Shown here: positions 34,597 to 41,924 of the stretch, in pieces
Numbering within the stretch: position 1 is the stretch's first letter
Layout: each line of letters starts with the position of its first letter
Source: JBOFFC01 sp051648405
GTDB taxonomy: Bacteria; Planctomycetota; Planctomycetia; Pirellulales; Lacipirellulaceae
Length of the DNA stretch: 50,480 nucleotides
Reading direction: 5' to 3'
NCBI GenBank assembly: GCA_051648405.1
Contig: JBOFFC010000139.1
Span: 1 to 50,480, forward strand
Made by a program: the position numbers and the translations under genes
The notes under the pieces: generated by a model
The model's database searches: none
Told to the model about the DNA's origin: nothing
Seen by the model: only the letters and a program-made list of their open reading frames with translations

Positions 34597-34878
34597 ATGC
34601 CGATGACTGACCCCCACGCGACGCCCGACCTGGACGCGTTTCTAGAGTTCGTCGCCAACCGGCTGGGTGACGGCGCGCGGCGGATGCCGCTCGAGGACGC
34701 GGTCGCCTCGTTCCATCGCTACCGCGATCAGCTCGCCCGGCTCCGCGAGCACCTGCGACCGTCGATCGAGCAAGCCGACCGCGGCGAAGTGCGGCCCCTG
34801 GACCTTGAAGCTCTCTTCGCTCGGCTCCATGATCAAACGTCGCCGACACCCGTTGGCGGCGAGGCGGCGAAGTCGTGA
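34597..34878 (+). CDS. Antitoxin-like protein upstream of a broken ParE toxin
   Basis: The protein has 93 residues from the ATG at 34597, with a strong GGAGGA seven bases upstream. The sequence (DLDAFLEFVANRLGDGARRM, then HRYRDQLARLREHLRPSIEQ and ADRGEVRPLDLEALFARLHD) resembles antitoxins that precede ParE/RelE toxins. IEQADRGEVRPLDLE is the typical toxin-binding end. The GTGA overlap with the next gene supports a coupled pair. The fold of the N-terminal part is unclear. Confidence 0.8.
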   Translation: MPMTDPHATPDLDAFLEFVANRLGDGARRMPLEDAVASFHRYRDQLARLREHLRPSIEQADRGEVRPLDLEALFARLHDQTSPTPVGGEAAKS

Positions 34879-35237
34879 GCGAAGCGACCTGGACAGATCG
34901 CGCCGAGTTCGAGCTTGAACAGATCCTTCGCTACATCACCGTCCACGCACACCGTCCGCTTACGGCGGAACGGCTCGCGCGCTCTGTGAAAGCTCAGGCC
35001 GACCTCCGCGCCACGCAGCCGCGATCCGGCGAGGCGCGCCCTGACCTTGGCGAAGGGCTACACATGTTCCTCCACCAGCGTGTGTCCTGCTCTATCGGCC
35101 CAATGAGCGTGGCATCACGGTCGTCGGGATTGTCGATGGCTCGCGAGACTATGGAGACTTTTTCAGCGCCGCTGAGGCCCCTCACCACTTCAGCCCGAAC
35201 TTCTCGCCGCCGCTGGGGCCGCCGATCCCCCCCTTGA
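34875..35237 (+). pseudogene. ParE/RelE-type toxin, frameshifted
   Basis: The frame starts with a GTG overlapping the antitoxin stop. It reads WTDRAEFELEQILRYITVHA, then RPDLGEGLHMFLHQR, a clear ParE-type N-terminal two-thirds. At 35079-35081 the family pattern leaves this frame. Reading on one frame over from 35081 gives CVLLYRPNERGITVVGIVDG, then SRDYGDFFSAAE, the expected toxin C-terminus. That frame has no stop and runs into the 3' end of rpsA (stop at 35182). The likely cause is a one-base deletion plus loss of the original stop. The current frame ends at 35237 with unrelated residues. A sequencing error is possible. Confidence 0.8.
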
Positions 35238-36708
35238 GGTTCCCGCACTCCTTGCGAGGGGGGCGTGGTGACTCGGGAGCGTGGTCGTGTTCTTCGTGGG
35301 CCGACTGCGCCTTCTGGGGGGCCGCCTGCAAGGCCTTCAGCGACAGCGCGATCCGCTGCTTCGAGCGATCGACGCTGAGCACCTTGGCCTCGACCTCCTG
35401 CCCCTCGACCAGCACGTCCCCCGTGCGGTGGACGCGATGGTGGGCGAGCTCCGAGATGTGGATCAAGCCTTCCACCCCCGCCTCGAGTCGCACGAAGCCG
35501 CCGAACTCCATGACCTTCGAGACCTTGCCGCGGACCGTGCCGCCGATCGGGTACGCTTGCTCCGCCTGGTCCCAGGGGTTCGCGGCCTGCTCGCGGTACG
35601 AGAGGGCGATCTTGCCGGTCGTGGGGTCGATCTTCTCGATCTTGACCTTCACGGCTTGGCCCTCGGCGAGCACGTCACGCGGGTGCGCAACACGCTCCCA
35701 GCTCAGCTTGCTGACGTGGATCAGGCCATCAACCCCTCCCAGGTCAACGAACGCGCCGAAGTCGCGCAGGCTCCGCACGATGCCGTCGCGGACCTGGCCG
35801 GGGGCCAGCTCGGAGACGAGCTTGTCGCGCTTCTCGACGCGCTCGCGTTCCATCAGCGAACGGTGGCTGAGGATCAGGTTGCGCTTCCCGCGGTTCGCTT
35901 CGGTGATGACGCACGTCAGCTTCTGCCCGACGTATTCCTCGGGGCGCTCGACGCGGTAGAGCGAGATCTGGCCCATCGGCATGAAGCCGCGGATGCCAGA
36001 GACCTGGCACTCGAGGCCCCCCTTGTTGTGGCCGGTGATCAGCACATCGACCGTCTGCCCCTCGTGGACGTCGTCCCAGTTGCCGATATCGACGGCGGCG
36101 GTCGGCAGGGTCAGCTCGTAGATGCCGTCCTCGGCGTTGAGGCGCACGACCTTGACGTCGAGCTCGGTCCCTTCAGCCGGCGCGTGCGACACGGGGGCGG
36201 GCGCGTCGCCCTCGGCAGCGGGCTCGGCGACAACGGGCTCCTTGGGCTCGAATTGATGGACCGGCAGCACCCCCTCGCGGTGGTTCCCCAGGTCAACAAA
36301 CACGTGGTCGCCGTGCGATCGGACGACGCGGCCGCGGAGCTTGGTCTCGGGGGCCAGCTCGGTGGGGGCGTTCGCGACGTCTCCCGCCATCAGCTCGTCG
36401 ATCGAAGCGCCGGCCATCGCCGCTTCGAGCTCCGCCTCTTGTTCGGCAGTGAGCGGTGTGCGTGCCGACGGGGCTGCGATCGGCGCCGACGGACGCGGGG
36501 CGGGCGCCCCTTCGGTGACGGGCGTCACGGGTCGCGGACGCAGGTCCGACGGCTCGCTACTGGCCGCATCGCGTTCCGAGCCGATTCGCAATCGCTCGCT
36601 CGCCGGCCGCACTTCGGCGGGCGCCGCATCGTCCGATGGCGGGTCGGCGATCGCCGAAGTCACAGGGGGTTCGTCGGTGACAACGCCCGCGTTCAACTCG
36701 TCGTTCAT
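35182..36708 (-). CDS. rpsA: Ribosomal protein S1-like RNA-binding protein
   Basis: The protein has 508 residues from the ATG at 36708. The frame is open to 36822, but MNDELNAGVV is a better start. An acidic Ala/Pro-rich N-terminal region of about 100 residues precedes four S1 domains: one at about 120-170, then GQTVDVLITGHNKGGLECQV, GQVRDGIVRSLRDFGAFVDL and GTVRGKVSKVMEFGGFVRLE. The last two carry the LIHVSKLSW and LIHISEL motifs. The tail ends GGEKFGLKW, which I recall as typical of planctomycete S1. It binds mRNA on the 30S subunit. The 3' end is overlapped by the broken toxin gene on the other strand. Confidence 0.94.
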   Translation of the reverse strand: MNDELNAGVVTDEPPVTSAIADPPSDDAAPAEVRPASERLRIGSERDAASSEPSDLRPRPVTPVTEGAPAPRPSAPIAAPSARTPLTAEQEAELEAAMAGASIDELMAGDVANAPTELAPETKLRGRVVRSHGDHVFVDLGNHREGVLPVHQFEPKEPVVAEPAAEGDAPAPVSHAPAEGTELDVKVVRLNAEDGIYELTLPTAAVDIGNWDDVHEGQTVDVLITGHNKGGLECQVSGIRGFMPMGQISLYRVERPEEYVGQKLTCVITEANRGKRNLILSHRSLMERERVEKRDKLVSELAPGQVRDGIVRSLRDFGAFVDLGGVDGLIHVSKLSWERVAHPRDVLAEGQAVKVKIEKIDPTTGKIALSYREQAANPWDQAEQAYPIGGTVRGKVSKVMEFGGFVRLEAGVEGLIHISELAHHRVHRTGDVLVEGQEVEAKVLSVDRSKQRIALSLKALQAAPQKAQSAHEEHDHAPESPRPPRKECGNLKGGIGGPSGGEKFGLKW

Positions 36709-36932
36709 CCCGCTCGCGGCCTCGCAGCAGTACTTCGGTTCGCGCCCCTCCGGGAACAAGCGGAGAAGAGGTCGGGCGCAACCGCATAGGGCCCAGTCGC
36801 AGCGCTCGCTGTGATCGACCACGAACCATCAGCCCGGGGGCTGGGGACCGCGCCGCTCTACCGCGAGAGTGTACCCACGCCGACAACGCCCCTGCAACGA
36901 TCCCCCGGGACTCATTCTGAAGGAGGGACGGC

Positions 36933-38165
36933 TTAGGGAGGGGGAACAGCAGCTCGCCGCTCGGCGGCGCCCGAGCCTCGCCGCGCGGCGAGCTTCGCGC
37001 GGACCCCGGGGATCAACCGCTCGGCGTTCTCGTAGTAGAGCTTTCGCAGCACGGGGTCGGGTAGTCCGACGCCGTCGATCCACCACATGCCTTGTGGGGG
37101 AAATGGGGTTTCTGCGTAAGCGAAGTACTCGTCCCGCGTCTCGAGGAATCGCCAGTTCGCGTCGAGCCGAGCCGCCGGTCGGGGCCCGTCGCTCCCCCAC
37201 AAAATGCGGTCCTGGTATCGGATTAGGAACCGCCGTGCCGTGTACGGCTGGCGCCCAAGCTCCGCGATCCGCGAGCTCAGCTCGACCACGAGGTTCGGCG
37301 CCCGATCAAGCCACGCCCCGACCGCGGCCAAGTCCTCGGGCAGGTTCGCGAGGTGGGCGGCGACGAACGTCGTGTTGGGGTGGCGATCGACAACCCGCCC
37401 GAGGGCCGCGATCAGCTCGGCGTGCGCCGGCCAGGGACGACCCTGTGCGTCTGCCCCGTGAAAGCCCCAGTCGGGGTGGCGACGCAGCTCCTCCCAGCGT
37501 TCGTTCTGCGCGTCGATCGGCTCGAAGAACGCCAGGGGGTCGGCGACGTGCAGTAGGACGGGGATGCGCAGCTCGCCCGCCGCCGACCAGATCGGGTCCC
37601 AGCGCGGGTCATCGACGGCGACCAGCGACCCGTCGGGGTTGCGGAGCCCCAGCCCGAGCTCCTTGAACACCTTCAGACCCACGACCCCGCGAGCCTCGGC
37701 GTCGGCAAGTCGCCGCGCGGTGCGGCGGGCGAAGTCGGGGCGGTGGCAGTCCCAACTGGCGGGGTCGCCTTCGGCGCCGTCGCCACGCCAATCGACGTTC
37801 GCGAAGACCAGGAAGCGATCGGCGTGCGGCGCGAGGTACGCCAGGTGCTCGTCGAGCGCGTCGCCGAGGCCCCCGTCGAGACTCACGCAGAGGGCGACGT
37901 TCTCGGCGTCCATCACGCGGACGAAGTCGTCGAGCAACTGCGGGGCGTGATTGAAGCGGACCCGTGGGTGGACGTGGACATCGACCGCCGGGAACCGCGC
38001 GCCGCGCAGCTCGGTCCGCGGCAGGCGGAGCTGCGACTTCGGCCGAAAGTTCTCGAGCGCGAGCGGCCGCCCTTCGGCGCCGTCGAGCGGCTCGGTCGCA
38101 ACTACGCCTCGCGCGATCATCAAGAGAAACAGCGCGGCGACGCGATGGATCACGATGCTCGGCAT
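36933..38165 (-). CDS. Secreted amidohydrolase-2 family protein
   Basis: The protein has about 410 residues. It begins MPSIVIHRVAALFLLMIARGVVA-like hydrophobic sequence, suggesting a signal peptide. The amidohydrolase-2 (TIM-barrel) features are VDVHVHPRVRFNH with the metal-binding HxH, LLHVADP, TTFVAAHLANLPED and ILWGSDGPRP with the catalytic Asp. It resembles the ACMSD/resorcylate decarboxylase superfamily, but the substrate is unknown. The start overlaps the fhcD stop (TGATG), so the two are translationally coupled. Confidence 0.88.
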   Translation of the reverse strand: MPSIVIHRVAALFLLMIARGVVATEPLDGAEGRPLALENFRPKSQLRLPRTELRGARFPAVDVHVHPRVRFNHAPQLLDDFVRVMDAENVALCVSLDGGLGDALDEHLAYLAPHADRFLVFANVDWRGDGAEGDPASWDCHRPDFARRTARRLADAEARGVVGLKVFKELGLGLRNPDGSLVAVDDPRWDPIWSAAGELRIPVLLHVADPLAFFEPIDAQNERWEELRRHPDWGFHGADAQGRPWPAHAELIAALGRVVDRHPNTTFVAAHLANLPEDLAAVGAWLDRAPNLVVELSSRIAELGRQPYTARRFLIRYQDRILWGSDGPRPAARLDANWRFLETRDEYFAYAETPFPPQGMWWIDGVGLPDPVLRKLYYENAERLIPGVRAKLAARRGSGAAERRAAVPPP

Positions 38166-39031
38166 CACAGCAGTTCGGAAAGCGGGATGCGGACCTTGCC
38201 GAGGCTACCGCCGTAGTCAGCGCCGCAGAGCGCGATCACGCCGTCGCCCGCGGCGGCGTGGAGCGCGGCGCGCATCGCGATCCGCAGCGCGTGCTCGTCG
38301 ATCGCGTTGACGATGATCTCGTATGCGGCCGCGACCCCCGGTTCGAGCGCCGCCCCGTGGAGTGTCGGGCAGAACGCTTCGTTCGTCGAGGCGACGAGGC
38401 CGCGGTAGCGCGACCCCACCTTGCTGCCGCTGCGACAAACACCCCCGGGGAAGGGCGTGATCACCCCCGGCAGCTCGCGCATGGCAGCCACTCCCCGCGT
38501 CGCGCCGGCGAGCGCCGCGGCCTGGTCGCGTCCCTGAACGATCAGGTTCCCCCCGGCCACGCCGCGGACGAGCCCCGCGGTGGCGGGGAGCACCACCTGC
38601 CCCTCCATGAGGGGGAGGGCCCACGCGTCCCCGTCGCGGCGCTCGTGGCCGTCGCCGAAGTAGCGGAGGTAGTCCCCGAGGGCGAAGCGCTCGGCGGCGC
38701 CGCCGAAGCCGTCGAACACCGCGGCCGTGGGGCACGTCAGCAGGCATTGACCGGCGCGGTTCGCAACGGCCTTCCCGACGCGCTCGTTGCGGAAACCAAA
38801 CGCCAGGACCGCGGCGCCGGATCGGCCGTCGGGCGACTCGTTCGGGGCGAGTCGCCGTTCGACCCCCACCTCGGCGTCGCAGGCAATGACGCTCGTCCCG
38901 TAGCCGCAGAAGCTGACCAGCGCCGCGTCGAGCCATTGGTCGTCCGCGGCGGTCACGACCAGCCGCGCGCACCAGGCGGCGAACGCCTCGGCGTAGGAAT
39001 CGACGATCTTGGTCGGGCCGAGGTACCGCAC
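38165..39031 (-). CDS. fhcD: Formylmethanofuran:tetrahydromethanopterin formyltransferase
   Basis: The protein has about 288 residues from a GTG at 39031. Upstream sequence to 39313 overlaps the next gene and lacks family similarity. Ftr/FhcD signatures run from end to end: KIVDSYAEAFAAWCARLVVT, then VGVERRLAPNESPDGRSG, AGQCLLTCPTAAVFDGF, RYFGDGHERRDGDAWALPLM, AGGNLIVQGRDQ, ITPFPGGVCRSGSKVGSRYR, ASTNEAFCPTL and GADYGGSLGKVRI. It transfers a formyl group between H4MPT and methanofuran in C1 oxidation. The partner fhcA, B and C genes are not in the window. The gene is coupled to the amidohydrolase downstream. Confidence 0.93.
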   Translation of the reverse strand: MRYLGPTKIVDSYAEAFAAWCARLVVTAADDQWLDAALVSFCGYGTSVIACDAEVGVERRLAPNESPDGRSGAAVLAFGFRNERVGKAVANRAGQCLLTCPTAAVFDGFGGAAERFALGDYLRYFGDGHERRDGDAWALPLMEGQVVLPATAGLVRGVAGGNLIVQGRDQAAALAGATRGVAAMRELPGVITPFPGGVCRSGSKVGSRYRGLVASTNEAFCPTLHGAALEPGVAAAYEIIVNAIDEHALRIAMRAALHAAAGDGVIALCGADYGGSLGKVRIPLSELL

Positions 39032-39105
39032 GGGGGGAGCCCTGAGCGCGCGTTCGTAGACGGCGCCCAGTCTACTCGGAACCAGCGAACGCCGTTGCTC
39101 GCGCG

Positions 39106-39540
39106 TCAGGCGAGGACGCGCGGGAATCGGCCGCCGCTCTCGTAGCGACCCGGGCCGAGGAACCGGCACCACTTGAGCACCACGGTGAGCTCCAACCCGT
39201 CGAGCCCCAGTGCCGCTAGGCGCGGGTCGGCGGCGCACAGCAGCACGCGTCGATGCGGAAGCGGCTGGGTGTGCGTGAAGCCGATGCCCCGCTCGCTGAG
39301 GTCGCGGCCCCACACGACCGACTCCCCGTCGGCACGCTCGATGATCGACCCGTCCTTCCGAACGGGAGTCATCAGCAGCCGGTACTCGAAATCCAGCCGG
39401 GCGTCGGCCCGCCGATCTGCGGCGATCGCCGCGGCGACTCCACAGGGGGAATCGGCGGACGCCACCCCAGCGGCGACGAGCCGCCGGTAGAGCTGTGCAG
39501 GCGCGGCGCTAACGGGCGAGGGGACGCTGACTGCGGACAT
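39106..39540 (-). CDS. PilZ-like domain protein
   Basis: The protein has 144 residues. The beta-rich stretch FEYRLLMTPVRKDGSIIERA, then WGRDLSERGIGFTHTQPLPH resembles a PilZ domain: DLSERGIGF fits the D/NxSxxG motif. The upstream arginine pair that binds c-di-GMP is not clear (only RRADARLDFEYR). The end KWCRFLGPGRYESGGRFPRV matches the last strands. It lies 75 bp upstream of fhcD on the same strand. Function unknown; a c-di-GMP receptor is possible but unproven. Confidence 0.72.
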   Translation of the reverse strand: MSAVSVPSPVSAAPAQLYRRLVAAGVASADSPCGVAAAIAADRRADARLDFEYRLLMTPVRKDGSIIERADGESVVWGRDLSERGIGFTHTQPLPHRRVLLCAADPRLAALGLDGLELTVVLKWCRFLGPGRYESGGRFPRVLA

Positions 39541-39789
39541 GCTGCTCGGTTCCTGGAGGGATGCCCACGGTCGCGACGAAGGATCGATCGTCCGGAGGCG
39601 AGTTCGATCGACGCGTTACTAGTCAACGAAAACCGAGCGGGCCGGGTTGGCGTTGCGTGTACCAACCGACCGCGGGCCCCGGCAAGACGAGCTAGGGCGA
39701 GTCGCCGCAAGGCCCTCGCCACCTCAACGCTAGCTCACGAATCCGGGCCGCGCCGGGCGTTTCCGGGATTTCAGGCGTCCCGTCCCGGT

Positions 39790-40236
39790 CTAGCTAAGGA
39801 CCCAGCCGAGCGTCGCCATCCCCGTCGCTAGGGCGATCAGGAACGACGCAACGACCATCGCCCCACGCCACGGGGCGTCGCCCCGCTCCAGCGTCTCCTG
39901 CGGCGGGATGTACGGCAGCGAACGGCGACCGAGCGACACGCGTTGCCGGGTCGCGGTCCCGGCGCCGTTGCGGACGCGGGTCGAGACGTACCCCTGCGGG
40001 GCGATATTCGCACTAGCGGTCGTGCGTGAGACCACCCCCGAGCGATACCCCGGAAGCGACCGCCCCTCCTCGGCCGTAAGGGCCTCGTGGAAAAGGTCGG
40101 GCGCCGGCCTCAGGGCTTCGGCCAACCGACCACAGGAAGGACACCGCGACAGGTGCCCTTCGACCTGCAAGTCGAGATCCGACTCGGTCGGGAACGGCGC
40201 CCGCGTGAGCACCGCAAAGACTTGGTCACAATCCAT
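39790..40236 (-). CDS. Anti-sigma-factor-like membrane protein
   Basis: The protein has 148 residues from the ATG at 40236, with GGAGGG eight bases upstream. The N-terminal MDCDQVFAVLTRAPFPTESD is followed by HLSRCPSCGRL, the H-x3-C-x2-C zinc motif of ZAS-type anti-sigma factors. A Ser/Thr/Arg-rich linker leads to one C-terminal membrane helix (GAMVVASFLIALATGMATLG). This order fits a membrane-anchored anti-sigma factor or zf-HC2 protein. No ECF sigma factor gene is adjacent, which is unusual. Confidence 0.8.
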   Translation of the reverse strand: MDCDQVFAVLTRAPFPTESDLDLQVEGHLSRCPSCGRLAEALRPAPDLFHEALTAEEGRSLPGYRSGVVSRTTASANIAPQGYVSTRVRNGAGTATRQRVSLGRRSLPYIPPQETLERGDAPWRGAMVVASFLIALATGMATLGWVLS

Positions 40237-40564
40237 TGCCGAATCCCTCCCCGAACCGGACGTCGGCGGGGCGCCAAACGGGGGTCCGCCGGGCGCGGGT
40301 CGGGGGCCTCGCGGCCACCGCAATCAACCCACAACACAAGCAACGGACTACCATCACGCGCGGGGCGGATGCGCTCGAGAAGCTGGCGCAGGCGTCACGC
40401 GGGTGGGGGCTGAACCGCTGCGGTTCGGCCCCAGCGCCACGCGGCATCGGAGGAGCACCCCAAAGAGTACCGCGGCGTGGCGAGCCCGTGCTAGCCCAAA
40501 CCGCGAGACACTTCCGGATGCGCCGCCAATGACGAGTTGCCGTACTCCAGCAGCATCGTCCGGC
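40237..40564. other. Gene-free stretch
   Basis: I see no gene, RNA or strong repeat in these 328 bases. Open frames on both strands are Arg/Pro-rich shadows. A partial copy of the gtgctagc core occurs near 40488-40496. Confidence 0.5.
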
Positions 40565-41044
40565 CTAGACGACCGCCTTGAGGGCTTCGAGGACTTGTTC
40601 GGCGTGCCCCTCGACATTCACTCGTTTCCACACCTTCGCCACCTTGCCCGAACTGTCCAGCAGGAACGTCGATCGCTGGATCCCCACCGACTTCTTGCCG
40701 TACATGCTCTTCTCGCGCCAGGCGCCGAACTTTTCGGCGACCGCGTGGTCGGGGTCGGCAAGCAGCGGGAAGTTGAGCTCGAACTTGTCGCGGAACTTGG
40801 CGTGGCTGTCGGCCGAGTCGGGGCTGATGCCCAGCACCTTTGCGCCCAGCTTCTTGAGCGGGGCCTGGGAATCACGGAAGGCGCAGGCCTCCTTGGTGCA
40901 CCCGGGGGTGTCGTCCTTAGGGTAAAAGTACAGCACCACGGGCGAGCCCTTTAGGTCGGCGAGGCGAACCTTGGCGCCGTCGTCGGCTGTCAGGGTGAAC
41001 GCGGGGGCCTTGGCGCCCTCTTCGAGCCAGGATTCGTCAGCCAT
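40565..41044 (-). CDS. bcp: Peroxiredoxin, Bcp/PrxQ type
   Basis: The protein has 159 residues. GAKAPAFTLTADDGAKVRLA, then VVLYFYPKDDTPGCTKEACA contains the peroxidatic Cys in the TPGCTKE motif (T-x2-C), and the resolving Cys lies five residues later, as in PrxQ/Bcp. VLGISPDSADSHAKFRDKF and the STFLLDSSGKVAKVW strand complete the thioredoxin-like fold. It reduces peroxides with thioredoxin. It is a single gene, divergent from rsfS. Confidence 0.96.
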   Translation of the reverse strand: MADESWLEEGAKAPAFTLTADDGAKVRLADLKGSPVVLYFYPKDDTPGCTKEACAFRDSQAPLKKLGAKVLGISPDSADSHAKFRDKFELNFPLLADPDHAVAEKFGAWREKSMYGKKSVGIQRSTFLLDSSGKVAKVWKRVNVEGHAEQVLEALKAVV

Positions 41045-41374
41045 TTTCGTTGAAGCGTGTTAGTTTGGGTGATTAAGGTGAACTGCGGCGTGCCGATTTC
41101 GTAGAACGGGCGCAGCGAACAAAGGCTACGCGGCAGGGTACCAAGGGAACCGCCCGCGCACGGCCGGCGTTCCTTGTGAGCTTCTGCGGTAGCCTGCGCG
41201 AAGAGTCTAGGAATCGCCCACGAAACGGGCGCCCCCAGGCCCGATTGCGATCGACACCCGGAACGGAGGAGCGAGAGAATCGAACTACGACGCGACTGTC
41301 CGGGTTGGGCGGTCCGTCGCGAGCTGGCGTCGATGCGATTACACTAAGGGAAAGCAAACATCCCCGGAGAGCGC
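41045..41374. other. Divergent intergenic region between bcp and rsfS
   Basis: No gene is seen. TACACT (41340-41345) 30 bp before rsfS is a weak -10 candidate. No -35 box is evident at the usual spacing. Confidence 0.4.
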
Positions 41375-41878
41375 ATGCCACCTGTCGCCTTGGAGCAGAC
41401 CACTTCTTCCACCGACCTCCTCGCCGGGGCGATCGCCTCGGGCGGGCCCCTCGGGCCCTCGATCGAGCGGGGTCCCTCTCTCCCGGCTGGCGACCCTCGC
41501 CAGGCGGCCCGAGCCCTCGAGCTCGCCCTCGCCGCGGCCGAAACGGCCCACGAGAACCGCGGGACCGACATCGTGGTGCTCGACATGCGTCACGTGACGC
41601 CCGTCTTCGACTACTTCGTGATCGCCACGGGCTCCAGCCGCCGGCAGCTCCACGCGATCAGCGAAGAAATCGACCACCGGCTCGAGCAAGGCCTTGGTGA
41701 CCGCCGCATGGGGATCGAGGGCTACGCCGAAAGCCGCTGGATCCTACTCGACTACGGGTCGGTCGTGATCCATATGTTCGACGACGAGACGCGGACGTAC
41801 TACGCGCTCGAGGACCTGTGGACCGACGCCGAGCGCGTGCCGCTGCCGTGGGACCGGCCCGAGTCGGCGCAGGGGTGA
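41375..41878 (+). CDS. rsfS: Ribosome silencing factor RsfS
   Basis: The protein has 167 residues. After an N-terminal extension of about 55 residues the RsfS (DUF143/Iojap) domain follows: GTDIVVLDMRHVTPVFDYFV, then IATGSSRRQLHAISEEIDHR and EGYAESRWILLDYGSVVIHM. It binds uL14 and prevents 30S joining in slow growth. GGAG lies just upstream of the ATG. argS follows after 46 bp on the same strand. Confidence 0.95.
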   Translation: MPPVALEQTTSSTDLLAGAIASGGPLGPSIERGPSLPAGDPRQAARALELALAAAETAHENRGTDIVVLDMRHVTPVFDYFVIATGSSRRQLHAISEEIDHRLEQGLGDRRMGIEGYAESRWILLDYGSVVIHMFDDETRTYYALEDLWTDAERVPLPWDRPESAQG

Positions 41879-41924
41879 GCCCCGGGGGCTACACGGGGCG
41901 AGCCGCAGCGGCGATCCTCTGCGC

